This document shows positions 1 to 7,267 of a DNA stretch of 64,000 bases, piece by piece. This stretch comes from CAZONU01 sp965370045. Its GTDB lineage: Bacteria; Planctomycetota; SZUA-567; JAKLDR01. How positions within the stretch are numbered: position 1 is the first letter of the stretch; every line of letters begins with the position of its first letter. The position numbers and the translations under genes were made by a program. Under the pieces are notes generated by a model. It was given only the letters and a program-made list of their open reading frames with translations. It had not been told where the DNA came from and made no database searches. The stretch spans positions 1-64,000 of the forward strand of contig CBDUSI010000002.1 in the NCBI GenBank assembly GCA_965370045.1. The letters are read 5' to 3'.

Positions 1-50
1 CTCAAGCTGGCCATGATCCGCCTATACTTCAGGCGATTGTCAGACAGGGC

Positions 51-1226
51 CTAGCGACCCGCCTCCCGGCTGTCCACGGGAGATTGCAGGCTTTCCTCGT
101 AAATACGCTCGTGCGCGGTGAGCCACTTGTCACGTGAAAAGATCTCTTTCGCTCGCCGCTCGCCGGCCCTTCCCATCCGGGCCGCCAACTCGCCGTCGCC
201 CAGCACCGTGACCATGGCCTCGGCCAGCGCGGCCGCCTCGCCGGGCTCGACCAAGTGCCCGGTCTCGCCATCGACGACGATCTCGGGCAGGGCGCCGACG
301 CGCGAGGCGACGACGGGCAGGCCAGTCTCCATGTACTCCAGCGCCGCGCGGCTGAAGCCCTCCGAACCCAGCGAGGCCACGACGCCCAGGTCGCAGGCCG
401 CCAGCACCTCGGGCATGTCCTCGCGCCGGCCCAATATCTTGACGCGCTCGCCCAGGTTCCGGTCGGCGACCCACTCCTCCAGCTCAGGGCGCCCAGCGCC
501 ATCGCCGACCAGCAGGAAGACCGCATCCGGCAGGCGTTCGGCGGCCAGGGCGGCGGCCCCCAGGAATACGGCCTGGCCCTTTATGCGCTGCATCCGGCCG
601 ACCAGCACGGCGGCGCGCTGCTCCGGGCGGAGGCCCAGCTCCGCGCGGGCCGCTTCGCGCGCGGCGGCTTCTGGAACATGAAAGCGCTCCAGGTCCGCTG
701 AGCCGGAGAGGATCACGCTCAGGCGCCCGGACGGCAGCCGGCCGCTGGACTCGTAACCCGCGCGGGTCGCCTGGCTCACGCAGATCACTTGCCCAGCACG
801 TCGAAAAAGCCAGCGGTTGGCGAAGTGCCCCTTGACCGGCATTACTACGTGGCGCGATCGAAAGATTGGCGTCCCGAGCCGGAAGAGGACGCGCGCGGCC
901 TCAGCGCCCCAGTGGTCCTTGCCGCGGTGGCAGTGGATCACCGCTCCGTTCGGCGCCGAACCCACCAGGCCGGCCACGGCCCGCGCGTCGCGGTAGTCGG
1001 AGAGCGGCGAGAAGCCGGACTCGTAGGCGAGCTCCAGGACGTCCAGCCCCGCAGCGCGGGCGCGCTCGGCGAGGGCCCGGCCGCGGCGGGCGAGCAGCTT
1101 CACGGGCCAGCCGCGGGAGGCCAGCCCGCGGGCCAGCTCCAGGGTGTGCGCGGCCTCGCCGATCCACCTGCGCGCGCTGTTGGTCTGGATGACCAGCGGA
1201 CGGGTGCTCAGCGGACGGGTGCTCAG
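51..1226 (-). CDS. GT4-family glycosyltransferase (LPS cluster)
   Basis: Predicted cytoplasmic retaining glycosyltransferase adding a sugar to LPS core or another surface glycan; acceptor and donor are not readable. The C-terminal half has the GT4 nucleotide-sugar features: VGRMQRIKG, then SEGFSRAALEYMETGLPVV with its acidic residue pair. The N-terminal acceptor domain begins LVIQTNSARRWIGEA, upstream of the first GTG (1103), so the start must lie further out. No ATG is in frame. A CTG at 1224-1226, eight bases after GGAGG and overlapping the lptG stop as CTGA, is the best candidate and gives 391 residues, normal for the family. A 15-bp direct repeat follows it, encoding PLSTR twice. Last visible gene of the LPS operon. 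Family call firm, start uncertain. Confidence 0.85.
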   Translation of the reverse strand: MSTRPLSTRPLVIQTNSARRWIGEAAHTLELARGLASRGWPVKLLARRGRALAERARAAGLDVLELAYESGFSPLSDYRDARAVAGLVGSAPNGAVIHCHRGKDHWGAEAARVLFRLGTPIFRSRHVVMPVKGHFANRWLFRRAGQVICVSQATRAGYESSGRLPSGRLSVILSGSADLERFHVPEAAAREAARAELGLRPEQRAAVLVGRMQRIKGQAVFLGAAALAAERLPDAVFLLVGDGAGRPELEEWVADRNLGERVKILGRREDMPEVLAACDLGVVASLGSEGFSRAALEYMETGLPVVASRVGALPEIVVDGETGHLVEPGEAAALAEAMVTVLGDGELAARMGRAGERRAKEIFSRDKWLTAHERIYEESLQSPVDSREAGR

Positions 1227-2428
1227 CGGTCCATCCTCCAGTAGAGCACGATTCCCAGGCCCAGGAAGAGCAGATGGGGCAGGCCCACCGCCAGGTCCAC
1301 GGCCATGCGCAGCGGCCCGCCCATGGCGACCAGCCAGTCGCCTCCCCGGAAGCGCTCCAGGTAGTCGAGCAGGTCGCCCCCGCGGCCCAGATATGCGCCG
1401 AGCTCGGCGAAGAGCACGTAGAAGGTGCCCAGGAGCAAGGCCATTCCCAGGGGCAAGAGCCGCCCGCCGCGGGCGCTGCCCAGCACCGCCAGGGGCAGGC
1501 CCACCAGCAACAGGATCACGTTGACCAGCGGAAGGCTCAGCCGGCCCCAGAGCTCCACCCGCGCGGCCTGGTCGTTGCGCAGCTCGAAGAGCTCCGCGGT
1601 CGACAGGCCGGCCAGGCCCAGGTTGCGGGCCTCCAGCCCCGTGGGGCTGATGTCGCAGGACAGCCGCGAGCAGTTGTCGAAAGCCTTATCGGCCGAGTAG
1701 TGGAAGAACTTGCCGCCGGTGAGAACCCAGCCGTCGCCCCGCCACTGGGCCCGGTCGGCGACCACCAGATAGCCCAGCTTGGAGTCGCCCTCGCTCGCGC
1801 CGGCCATGACCTGCACGCTGAGGCCCTCGACCAGCCGGCCGCCGCGCTTCACCCGCTTGGCGAAGAAGCTCACGTTGCTCTTTCCCTTCCAGAGCAATCT
1901 CTCGCCGCCGGACTTCTCCCGGGCCCAGACCGCCAGCCGGGCGGGCCGCTCCAGGACGATGTTCCGACCGCGCTTGGGTACGCGGCGGTAGATGACGTCC
2001 AGGGCGTCCTCGGCCGCGGGCGCCAGGGGGCGCACCGCGTACTCGGCCGCCGCCATCTGGACGACGCCTATCAGCACCGCGGCCAGCAGCAGCGGCCCGA
2101 AGGCGCGGCGCACGCTCACCCCGGCGGCGCGCATCGCGGTGAGCTCCCCGTTGCGGTGCAGGACGGCCACGGTCAGGGCCCCGCCGGCCAGGCAGGCCAG
2201 GCCCCCGTAGCCGCTCAGGAAGGCGAGCGCCCGTCCGGCGTAGAAGGTTCCGATGGTCCCCAGCGCCTGGCCGGTGCCCAGGTTCTTGCTGAACAGCAGC
2301 CGGAAGCACTCGTCGACGCGGTCGAACAGGTCGAAGAGCACCAGGAGCACGCCCAGCCCGGCAAGCGAGGCCAGGAAGGGCCCCACGAAGGAGCGCAGCA
2401 CGTGGCGGGCCAGCCGGTTGCCGATCAT
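1223..2428 (-). CDS. lptG: LPS export ABC transporter permease LptG
   Basis: Inner-membrane permease of the LptB2FG complex, which extracts LPS from the inner membrane and feeds it to the periplasmic bridge. 401 residues in the YjgP/YjgQ layout: three N-terminal membrane segments with a conserved cytoplasmic loop (NGELTAMRAAGVSVRRA, about residues 95-110), a periplasmic beta-jellyroll domain, then three C-terminal helices ending LYWRMDR. The ATG overlaps the lptF stop by four bases (ATGA, 2425-2428), indicating translational coupling. Which of the pair is F and which is G rests on order and sequence feel; membership of the LptF/LptG family is clear. Confidence 0.9.
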   Translation of the reverse strand: MIGNRLARHVLRSFVGPFLASLAGLGVLLVLFDLFDRVDECFRLLFSKNLGTGQALGTIGTFYAGRALAFLSGYGGLACLAGGALTVAVLHRNGELTAMRAAGVSVRRAFGPLLLAAVLIGVVQMAAAEYAVRPLAPAAEDALDVIYRRVPKRGRNIVLERPARLAVWAREKSGGERLLWKGKSNVSFFAKRVKRGGRLVEGLSVQVMAGASEGDSKLGYLVVADRAQWRGDGWVLTGGKFFHYSADKAFDNCSRLSCDISPTGLEARNLGLAGLSTAELFELRNDQAARVELWGRLSLPLVNVILLLVGLPLAVLGSARGGRLLPLGMALLLGTFYVLFAELGAYLGRGGDLLDYLERFRGGDWLVAMGGPLRMAVDLAVGLPHLLFLGLGIVLYWRMDR

Positions 2429-3702
2429 GAGCGGGCCCGATTCTGACGGCGCATCAGCCAGAGTCCCCCGGCCAGGGCCAGCAGGTTGGGAATCCAGGGG
2501 GCCAGCATGGGGGGCAGCAGCGCCTGCTGGACGAGCCCTTTGCTGGCGACCCAGGCGCCGTAGTAGAGCGCCGCGACCAGCACCCCCAGGCTCAAACCTA
2601 TCAGCTTGCTGCTCTTGCGGGTCACCGCACCCAGGCCCATGCCAACCAGCGCGAAGAGCAGCGGCGAGAAGCTGAAGGCCACCTTGCGGGAGGCCTCGCC
2701 CCTGAGCGCGGATATCTCCTTGTTGAGCTGCGAGACCGAACGCAGCCTGCGGAAGAGGATCTTCGCGGAAGCGATCCCATGCTTCGCATTGCCCCCGCCG
2801 GCGCCGGAGGCCGCCAGCCGCGCCCGCGTCCGGCGAGCTGCAGCATCGCAATCAGTGATGATCCGCCGCCGCCTCGCTTCCATCCCCCGCACCTGCTTCA
2901 GGTTCTGGGGCAGGCTGGCGCGCATCTTCGATCCGCCGCCGATCAGCGTGCGGGTGATGGCTCCGGACATCTCCAGGTCGATGAAGTGCAACTCCTCGAA
3001 GCGGCCCTCGCCGTAGGGCTCGAAGGGATCCTGGACCGCCTGGACGTCGTAGAGGTGAAAATCGATGAAGCGCCGCAGCTTCTTCTTCTGGTTGAGGCGC
3101 TGCTCGATCTCGCAGTCGAACCGGCGGGCCACGAACTGGAAGGACTCGCCCCCGGGCTCGATGCGCGTGACCCGCACCGGCCGGGAGGCCTCATCCAGCG
3201 GCCGCAGGAAGGAAAAGACCATTTTGCCGTCGCCGTGACTGACCTGGAAGCTGGTCCCCGGGCGGGTCAGGCGATCCTTGTCGAACTTGAAGCCGCTCTC
3301 CACCTTGGCCAGCCAGGCCCCCGCGTAGCGAAAGCCCTCTACGTTGAGCCAGAGCAGCATCAGGCTGGCCAGCAGGCCCGCGGCCAGCGGCGCGGCGGAG
3401 GCCCCCAGGGGAGAGATCCCCGAGGCGCGCATGGCCACCAGCTCGTTGTCCGACGAGAGCCGCCCGAAAGCGCTGATCACCGTGGCCAGCACCGCCACGG
3501 GCAGCATGAAGGCGAAGAGATAGGGCACCACCACGATCAGCCCGGCCAGGCACTCGCGGATCCCCAGGAACTTGCCGGCGTCGGTGAAGCGCGTGCGCAG
3601 GAAGATCACCAGCAGCCCCACCATTATCAGCCAGGCCAGCGCGACCAGCAGGGTCTTGAGGATCTCGGCCATCACGTAGCGGAAGAGCGTCCAGCGGATC
3701 AC
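2425..3702 (-). CDS. lptF: LPS export ABC transporter permease LptF
   Basis: Partner permease of LptG in the LPS transport complex. 425 residues: N-terminal helices (about 10-30 and 50-80), the conserved cytoplasmic motif DNELVAMRASGISPL, a long periplasmic domain and three C-terminal helices (SFSPLLFALVGMGLGAVTR onward). The GTG start at 3700-3702 was chosen because it overlaps the stop of the upstream heptosyltransferase as GTGA and gives VIRWTLFRYVMAEI, the normal beginning of these proteins; an earlier in-frame start would add about 39 low-complexity residues. A basic insertion with KHGIASAKILFRR lies before the last membrane block. Confidence 0.9.
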   Translation of the reverse strand: MIRWTLFRYVMAEILKTLLVALAWLIMVGLLVIFLRTRFTDAGKFLGIRECLAGLIVVVPYLFAFMLPVAVLATVISAFGRLSSDNELVAMRASGISPLGASAAPLAAGLLASLMLLWLNVEGFRYAGAWLAKVESGFKFDKDRLTRPGTSFQVSHGDGKMVFSFLRPLDEASRPVRVTRIEPGGESFQFVARRFDCEIEQRLNQKKKLRRFIDFHLYDVQAVQDPFEPYGEGRFEELHFIDLEMSGAITRTLIGGGSKMRASLPQNLKQVRGMEARRRRIITDCDAAARRTRARLAASGAGGGNAKHGIASAKILFRRLRSVSQLNKEISALRGEASRKVAFSFSPLLFALVGMGLGAVTRKSSKLIGLSLGVLVAALYYGAWVASKGLVQQALLPPMLAPWIPNLLALAGGLWLMRRQNRARS

Positions 3703-4772
3703 GGCGCGACCTCCCGCCCAGGCGCGGCGCGCAGCCGCCGGGCCGCGGCCATGACCACCTCCGGGCCGATGGCGCGCATGCACTCTACTCCCCGCGCGCA
3801 ATCCGAGCGCCGCCAGCACGGAGAGCAGTCCAGGCCGGCGTCCAGCGTCTCGACGCGCTCGCCCAGCGGACAGTTGCGCTCCGCGTCGGCCGCGCCGAAG
3901 AGCGCCACGGTCGGCGCCCCGGCCGCCGCGGCAATGTGCGTGGGCCCGGTGTCGCTGCCGACGTAAAGCGCGGCGCCGCGCAGGAGCTCGGCCAGCTCCT
4001 GGAGGTCGGTCTCGGGCGCCCGGCGTGCCTCGCCCGGCGCGGCGATGCGCTCGGCCAGCTCCCGCTCAGCGGGCCCGAACCAGGTTACCAGCACGTCGAG
4101 GCCCATCTCCTCGCGCAGTGTTCCGGCCAGCTTGATGAAGTGTTCGACGGGCCAGAGCTTGGTCGGCCAGCCCGCCCCGGGGTTGAGGACCGCGAAGGGC
4201 TTCCCGGCGAGACCCATTTCCTGGAGGGCGGCGCGCACCCGCGCGGCGGCTCCGGGGTGCTCGGGGAGGCGCGGATGGGAAAGGGGAGTTTCCAGCGGCA
4301 CTCCCAGCGGCGCCAGGAGCGCACGGGATTTATCGGCGACGTGCCGGGCGCTTTCCGGCACCTCCGGGCTGGCGTTGTAGAACAGCCAGGAGAACTCCCG
4401 CGCCCCGCCGGAACGCGATGGCCCGATGCGCAGCCTGGCCCGGCTGAAGAAAGCGACCAGCGCGCTCTTGGCCAGCCCCTGGAAGTCGACGGCGGCGTCG
4501 AAACCGCCCTCGCGAAGCGAACGCCGGTAGGCGGCCAGCCGCCGCCAGCGGACCAGACGGGGCTTCCCGCGCAGCGCGCGCCGGGGCATCACCATGAACT
4601 CGTCGACGTCCGAAAGCCCCTCCAGGAGCGGCGCGGCGCGGTCGTCGATCGCCCAGGAGATATGCGCCTCAGGGCGCGCGGCGCGCAGCGCGCGCACCGC
4701 CGGCAGCGCGTGAACGCAGTCGCCCACCGCGCTGAGGCGCACAATCAGGATGCGGTCCGCCGCGCCGGTCAC
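3699..4772 (-). CDS. waaC: GT9 heptosyltransferase, WaaC-like
   Basis: Predicted ADP-heptose:LPS heptosyltransferase acting at the cytoplasmic face of the inner membrane on the inner core. 357 residues, as usual for WaaC/WaaF. The N-terminal Rossmann domain starts ILIVRLSAVGDCVHALPA, the heptosyltransferase I signature; the second domain has VLNPGAGWPTKLWP and YVGSDTGPTHIAAAAG, the donor-binding motif of GT9. The GTG start overlaps the preceding GT4 stop by four bases. A C-terminal cysteine cluster (CSPCWRRSDC, then CMRAI) is as seen in WaaC-type proteins. Exact acceptor not determinable. Confidence 0.88.
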   Translation of the reverse strand: MTGAADRILIVRLSAVGDCVHALPAVRALRAARPEAHISWAIDDRAAPLLEGLSDVDEFMVMPRRALRGKPRLVRWRRLAAYRRSLREGGFDAAVDFQGLAKSALVAFFSRARLRIGPSRSGGAREFSWLFYNASPEVPESARHVADKSRALLAPLGVPLETPLSHPRLPEHPGAAARVRAALQEMGLAGKPFAVLNPGAGWPTKLWPVEHFIKLAGTLREEMGLDVLVTWFGPAERELAERIAAPGEARRAPETDLQELAELLRGAALYVGSDTGPTHIAAAAGAPTVALFGAADAERNCPLGERVETLDAGLDCSPCWRRSDCARGVECMRAIGPEVVMAAARRLRAAPGREVAP

Positions 4773-5899
4773 GGCAAAGCCTTTCCGTCGAGCACCTGGC
4801 CGTAGACTTCCAGTGTGCCCTCGACCATCTTCTCGTAGCCGAACCGCTCAAGGGCCGCCCCGCGGCCGGCCGCGCCCAGCTTCCGCCTGCGCTCGGGGTC
4901 GGAAAGCACGTCGAGTATGGCCCCGGCCAGCGCGTCGGGGTCGCGCGCGGGCACCAGGACCCCGGTGCGGCCGTCATCGACCACCTCGGGGATGCCCCCC
5001 GCGGCGGTGGCCACCACCGCCAGTCCCGCGGCCATGGCGTCCATCAGCGAGGTGCACAGCCCCTCGAGGTGGCTGCTGAGCACGAAGAGGTCCAGCGCGG
5101 CGAGCAGGCCGACCACGTCGGAATGGAAACCCAGGAAGCGCACCGAGTCGCCGATGCCCAGGTCCGCGGCGGCGCGCTTGAGCTCCTCCTCCAACTCGCC
5201 GCTGCCGGCCAGCAGCAGTCGCGCGCGCGGCTCGGCGGCGACTACCCGCGGCCAGGCCTCCAGCAGGAAGCGGTGCCCCTTGTGGTCGGTGAGCGCGGCG
5301 ACCATGCCCAGGGCCAACTCGCCGTCGGCGATGCCCAGCGCCCGGCGGGCGTCGTCGCGGGGAGGAAGGCTCTCGAAGCGCGAGAGGTCGATGCCGCTGA
5401 GCACCACCGAGATCATCTCGGGCGGCACCCGGCAATCGATCAGCACGTCGCGCACCGCGCGGCTGATGGCGATGAGGCGGTCCACCGCCCAGGTGTACTT
5501 CCAGCGGCTGTTGATGCGGAAGTCCACCCTCCGGCTGGCCACCACCGCCGGGCCGCGGGCCAGCTTGGCGGCCAGCGAGCCGATCAGCACCGCGTGGGCG
5601 TCGTGCAGGTGAAGCACGTGCGGCTTGAACTCGCTGAGCGCCGCCGCCGTCCCGATTATTGAGCGGATGCCGACCTCCCCGCGCACCGGAACGGGGCGGA
5701 CCTCCAGGCCCAGCTCCGGCGCGCGGCGGGCCATCTCGCCCTTCCGGTTGCAGATCATCAGGCAGGAGTGGCCGCGCCTCTGGAGTCCGGCCGCCAGCCA
5801 GGCCTGCTGCTGCTCGCCGCCGCGCCAGCCGGTCTCGGTGCCCAGGTGGGCGACGCGCAGGTTATCCGGCACGGGCGGTCCCCCGGCGCCTGAGTTCAT
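4769..5899 (-). CDS. GT4-family glycosyltransferase (LPS cluster)
   Basis: Predicted retaining glycosyltransferase between two heptosyltransferase genes, so probably an LPS core sugar transferase. 376 residues. N-terminal domain [19 protein letters not shown] resembles the Gly-rich acceptor loop of GT4 enzymes; [18 protein letters not shown] and [11 protein letters not shown] follow, and the C-terminal donor domain carries [18 protein letters not shown] with the expected Glu. The ATG at 5899 overlaps the upstream gene by 38 bases; a GTG at 5872 starting just before [10 protein letters not shown] would reduce this to 11 and is an alternative start. Confidence 0.88.
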   Translation of the reverse strand: MNSGAGGPPVPDNLRVAHLGTETGWRGGEQQQAWLAAGLQRRGHSCLMICNRKGEMARRAPELGLEVRPVPVRGEVGIRSIIGTAAALSEFKPHVLHLHDAHAVLIGSLAAKLARGPAVVASRRVDFRINSRWKYTWAVDRLIAISRAVRDVLIDCRVPPEMISVVLSGIDLSRFESLPPRDDARRALGIADGELALGMVAALTDHKGHRFLLEAWPRVVAAEPRARLLLAGSGELEEELKRAAADLGIGDSVRFLGFHSDVVGLLAALDLFVLSSHLEGLCTSLMDAMAAGLAVVATAAGGIPEVVDDGRTGVLVPARDPDALAGAILDVLSDPERRRKLGAAGRGAALERFGYEKMVEGTLEVYGQVLDGKALP

Positions 5900-6866
5900 C
5901 GAGCTTCGCGGCGACCTCCTCCGGCTCGGGTCGGGCCCCGACGTCCCCCACCGCGGCGGCCACCGGTCCCAGCGGCAGGTAGAGCTTGGGATCGGTGCTG
6001 ACGAAGACGCCTATCACGGGCAGCCCCAGCCCGGCGGCCAGGTGCATGGGGCCGGAGTCGTTGCCGGCGAAGCCGCTGGCAACTTCAAAGAGCGCGGCCA
6101 TCTGGGCCACGCTGTTGCGGCCGGCCAGGTCGATGACCTCCCCGCCGGCGTCGCGGGCGGCGGCGGCGACCGCGGCGGTCTTGTCCCGCTCGTTGGGCGC
6201 GGCGGTGAGGGCCACCTCGGCGCCGCCCTCCGAGAGCAGCGCGGCCAGGCGCCCGAAGCTCTCCGCGGGCCACTCCTTGCCGGCGCCGGCCGCGCACGGC
6301 GCCAGGACGTAAAGCGGCGCGTCCGGGCGGCGGCGCTCGGCGGCCAGTATCCCCGCGACTTGCTCCCGGGCCGACGGGGGGGCTGCGAGCCTGACGGTGC
6401 GTGAACGGTCGAGCGCCAGGGGGGCGCCCAGCCCGGCGGCCAGCTCCAGGTAGTACTCCACCTGGTGGAGCGCGCGGCGTTTCTCGTCACACAAGACCGC
6501 CTCGGTCAGCATCCAGGAGCGGCCGTCGCGGGCGTAGCCCGCCCGGCGCTTGACGCCGGCCAGTTGGACGGCCAGCGCCGAGCCGAAGGAGTTGGGCAGG
6601 AGCAGCGCGGAGTCGAATTCCCCGTCGCGAAAAAGGCGCGAAAGCGTCAGCACCGAGCCCGCGCCTCTCTTGACCGGGAGCGTCGCGTCAACGTCCGCGG
6701 CCCCGGCGAAGAGCTCGGCCATGTGTCCCGGCAGGGCCAGGGTGAGGTGCGCGTCCGGCGCGGCGCGCTTGACCGCCTCCAGCGCGGGTAGGCACATGAC
6801 CACGTCGCCCAGCCAGTTGGGCGCGCGGACCAGGAGCCGACGACATTCCTTGAACCATCCGGGCAT
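5862..6866 (-). CDS. waaF: GT9 heptosyltransferase, WaaF-like
   Basis: Predicted LPS heptosyltransferase II, transferring a heptose to the inner core; first gene of the minus-strand LPS operon. 334 residues. LLVRAPNWLGDVVMCLPAL near the N terminus is diagnostic of the WaaF subgroup, and FAGNDSGPMHLAAGLGLPV followed by GVFVSTDP is the GT9 donor-site motif. The start codon has no Shine-Dalgarno sequence but sits only a few bases downstream of a good promoter, so the message is probably leaderless or nearly so. Confidence 0.9.
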   Translation of the reverse strand: MPGWFKECRRLLVRAPNWLGDVVMCLPALEAVKRAAPDAHLTLALPGHMAELFAGAADVDATLPVKRGAGSVLTLSRLFRDGEFDSALLLPNSFGSALAVQLAGVKRRAGYARDGRSWMLTEAVLCDEKRRALHQVEYYLELAAGLGAPLALDRSRTVRLAAPPSAREQVAGILAAERRRPDAPLYVLAPCAAGAGKEWPAESFGRLAALLSEGGAEVALTAAPNERDKTAAVAAAARDAGGEVIDLAGRNSVAQMAALFEVASGFAGNDSGPMHLAAGLGLPVIGVFVSTDPKLYLPLGPVAAAVGDVGARPEPEEVAAKLDELRRRGTARAG

Positions 6867-6875
6867 TGGAAAGGT

Positions 6876-6904
6876 ATTCTAGCCCCGCCGGGACGGGATA
6901 TCAA
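6876..6904 (-). promoter_or_regulatory. Sigma70-type promoter of the LPS operon
   Basis: On the minus strand TTGATA, 17 bases, TAGAAT (5/6 matches in each hexamer, ideal spacing). Transcription would begin near 6869, about three bases before the ATG at 6866, and no Shine-Dalgarno precedes that ATG. Confidence 0.6.
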
Positions 6905-6932
6905 GACTCAGTAACTCAAGTATTTGGGAGGG

Positions 6933-7166
6933 TTACCCGTCTTCCTTCTTTTCCCCGGGAACTTGGCGATCTTCCCCGACGCCCTTGAGGTCCTTCTTGG
7001 CCTTATCGAGGGCCTTGAGTGAGCGCTCGGGATCGCCCGGGGTGTGGTCCGACCACTCCCTGTTGTCCTTGCGCGCGCCTGGTTTCTTGGGCTCGGGCTT
7101 ATCCTCGCCGCAGCCGGCCAGCAAGAGGGCGAAAACGGGCACGGCCAGTATCGTCAGGTAGCGCAT
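6933..7166 (-). CDS. Small putative lipoprotein
   Basis: A 77-residue predicted lipoprotein of unknown function. The N terminus MRYLTILAVPVFALLLAGC is a signal peptide with a clear lipobox (LAGC); the mature part is short, very hydrophilic and charged (GEDKPEPKKPG, then KALDKAKKDLKG) and probably disordered or a short helix. The ATG at 7166 was chosen over upstream starts because GGAGAT lies eight bases before it and the signal peptide begins there. It lies between the radical SAM-HEAT gene and the LPS operon on the same strand, with its own promoter-like sequence. Confidence 0.7.
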   Translation of the reverse strand: MRYLTILAVPVFALLLAGCGEDKPEPKKPGARKDNREWSDHTPGDPERSLKALDKAKKDLKGVGEDRQVPGEKKEDG

Positions 7167-7225
7167 GATTGGATCTCCTGGGGTTTCCCTGCTCCTATGA
7201 ACATCCCGACGGAGGGTATGGGTCA

Positions 7226-7253
7226 CATATATAGAGATACCCGCACAGGGCAA
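7226..7253 (-). promoter_or_regulatory. Putative promoter of the small lipoprotein gene
   Basis: Minus strand TTGCCC, 16 bases, TATATG (4/6 in each hexamer), about 60 bases upstream of the ATG at 7166. Moderate match only. Confidence 0.4.
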
Positions 7254-7267
7254 CGCCTGGCCCTTGA

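Noticed and set aside
1..50. Possible start of a further minus-strand gene (ATG at 12-14)
   Set aside because: Only five codons lie within the window, too little to support a gene.
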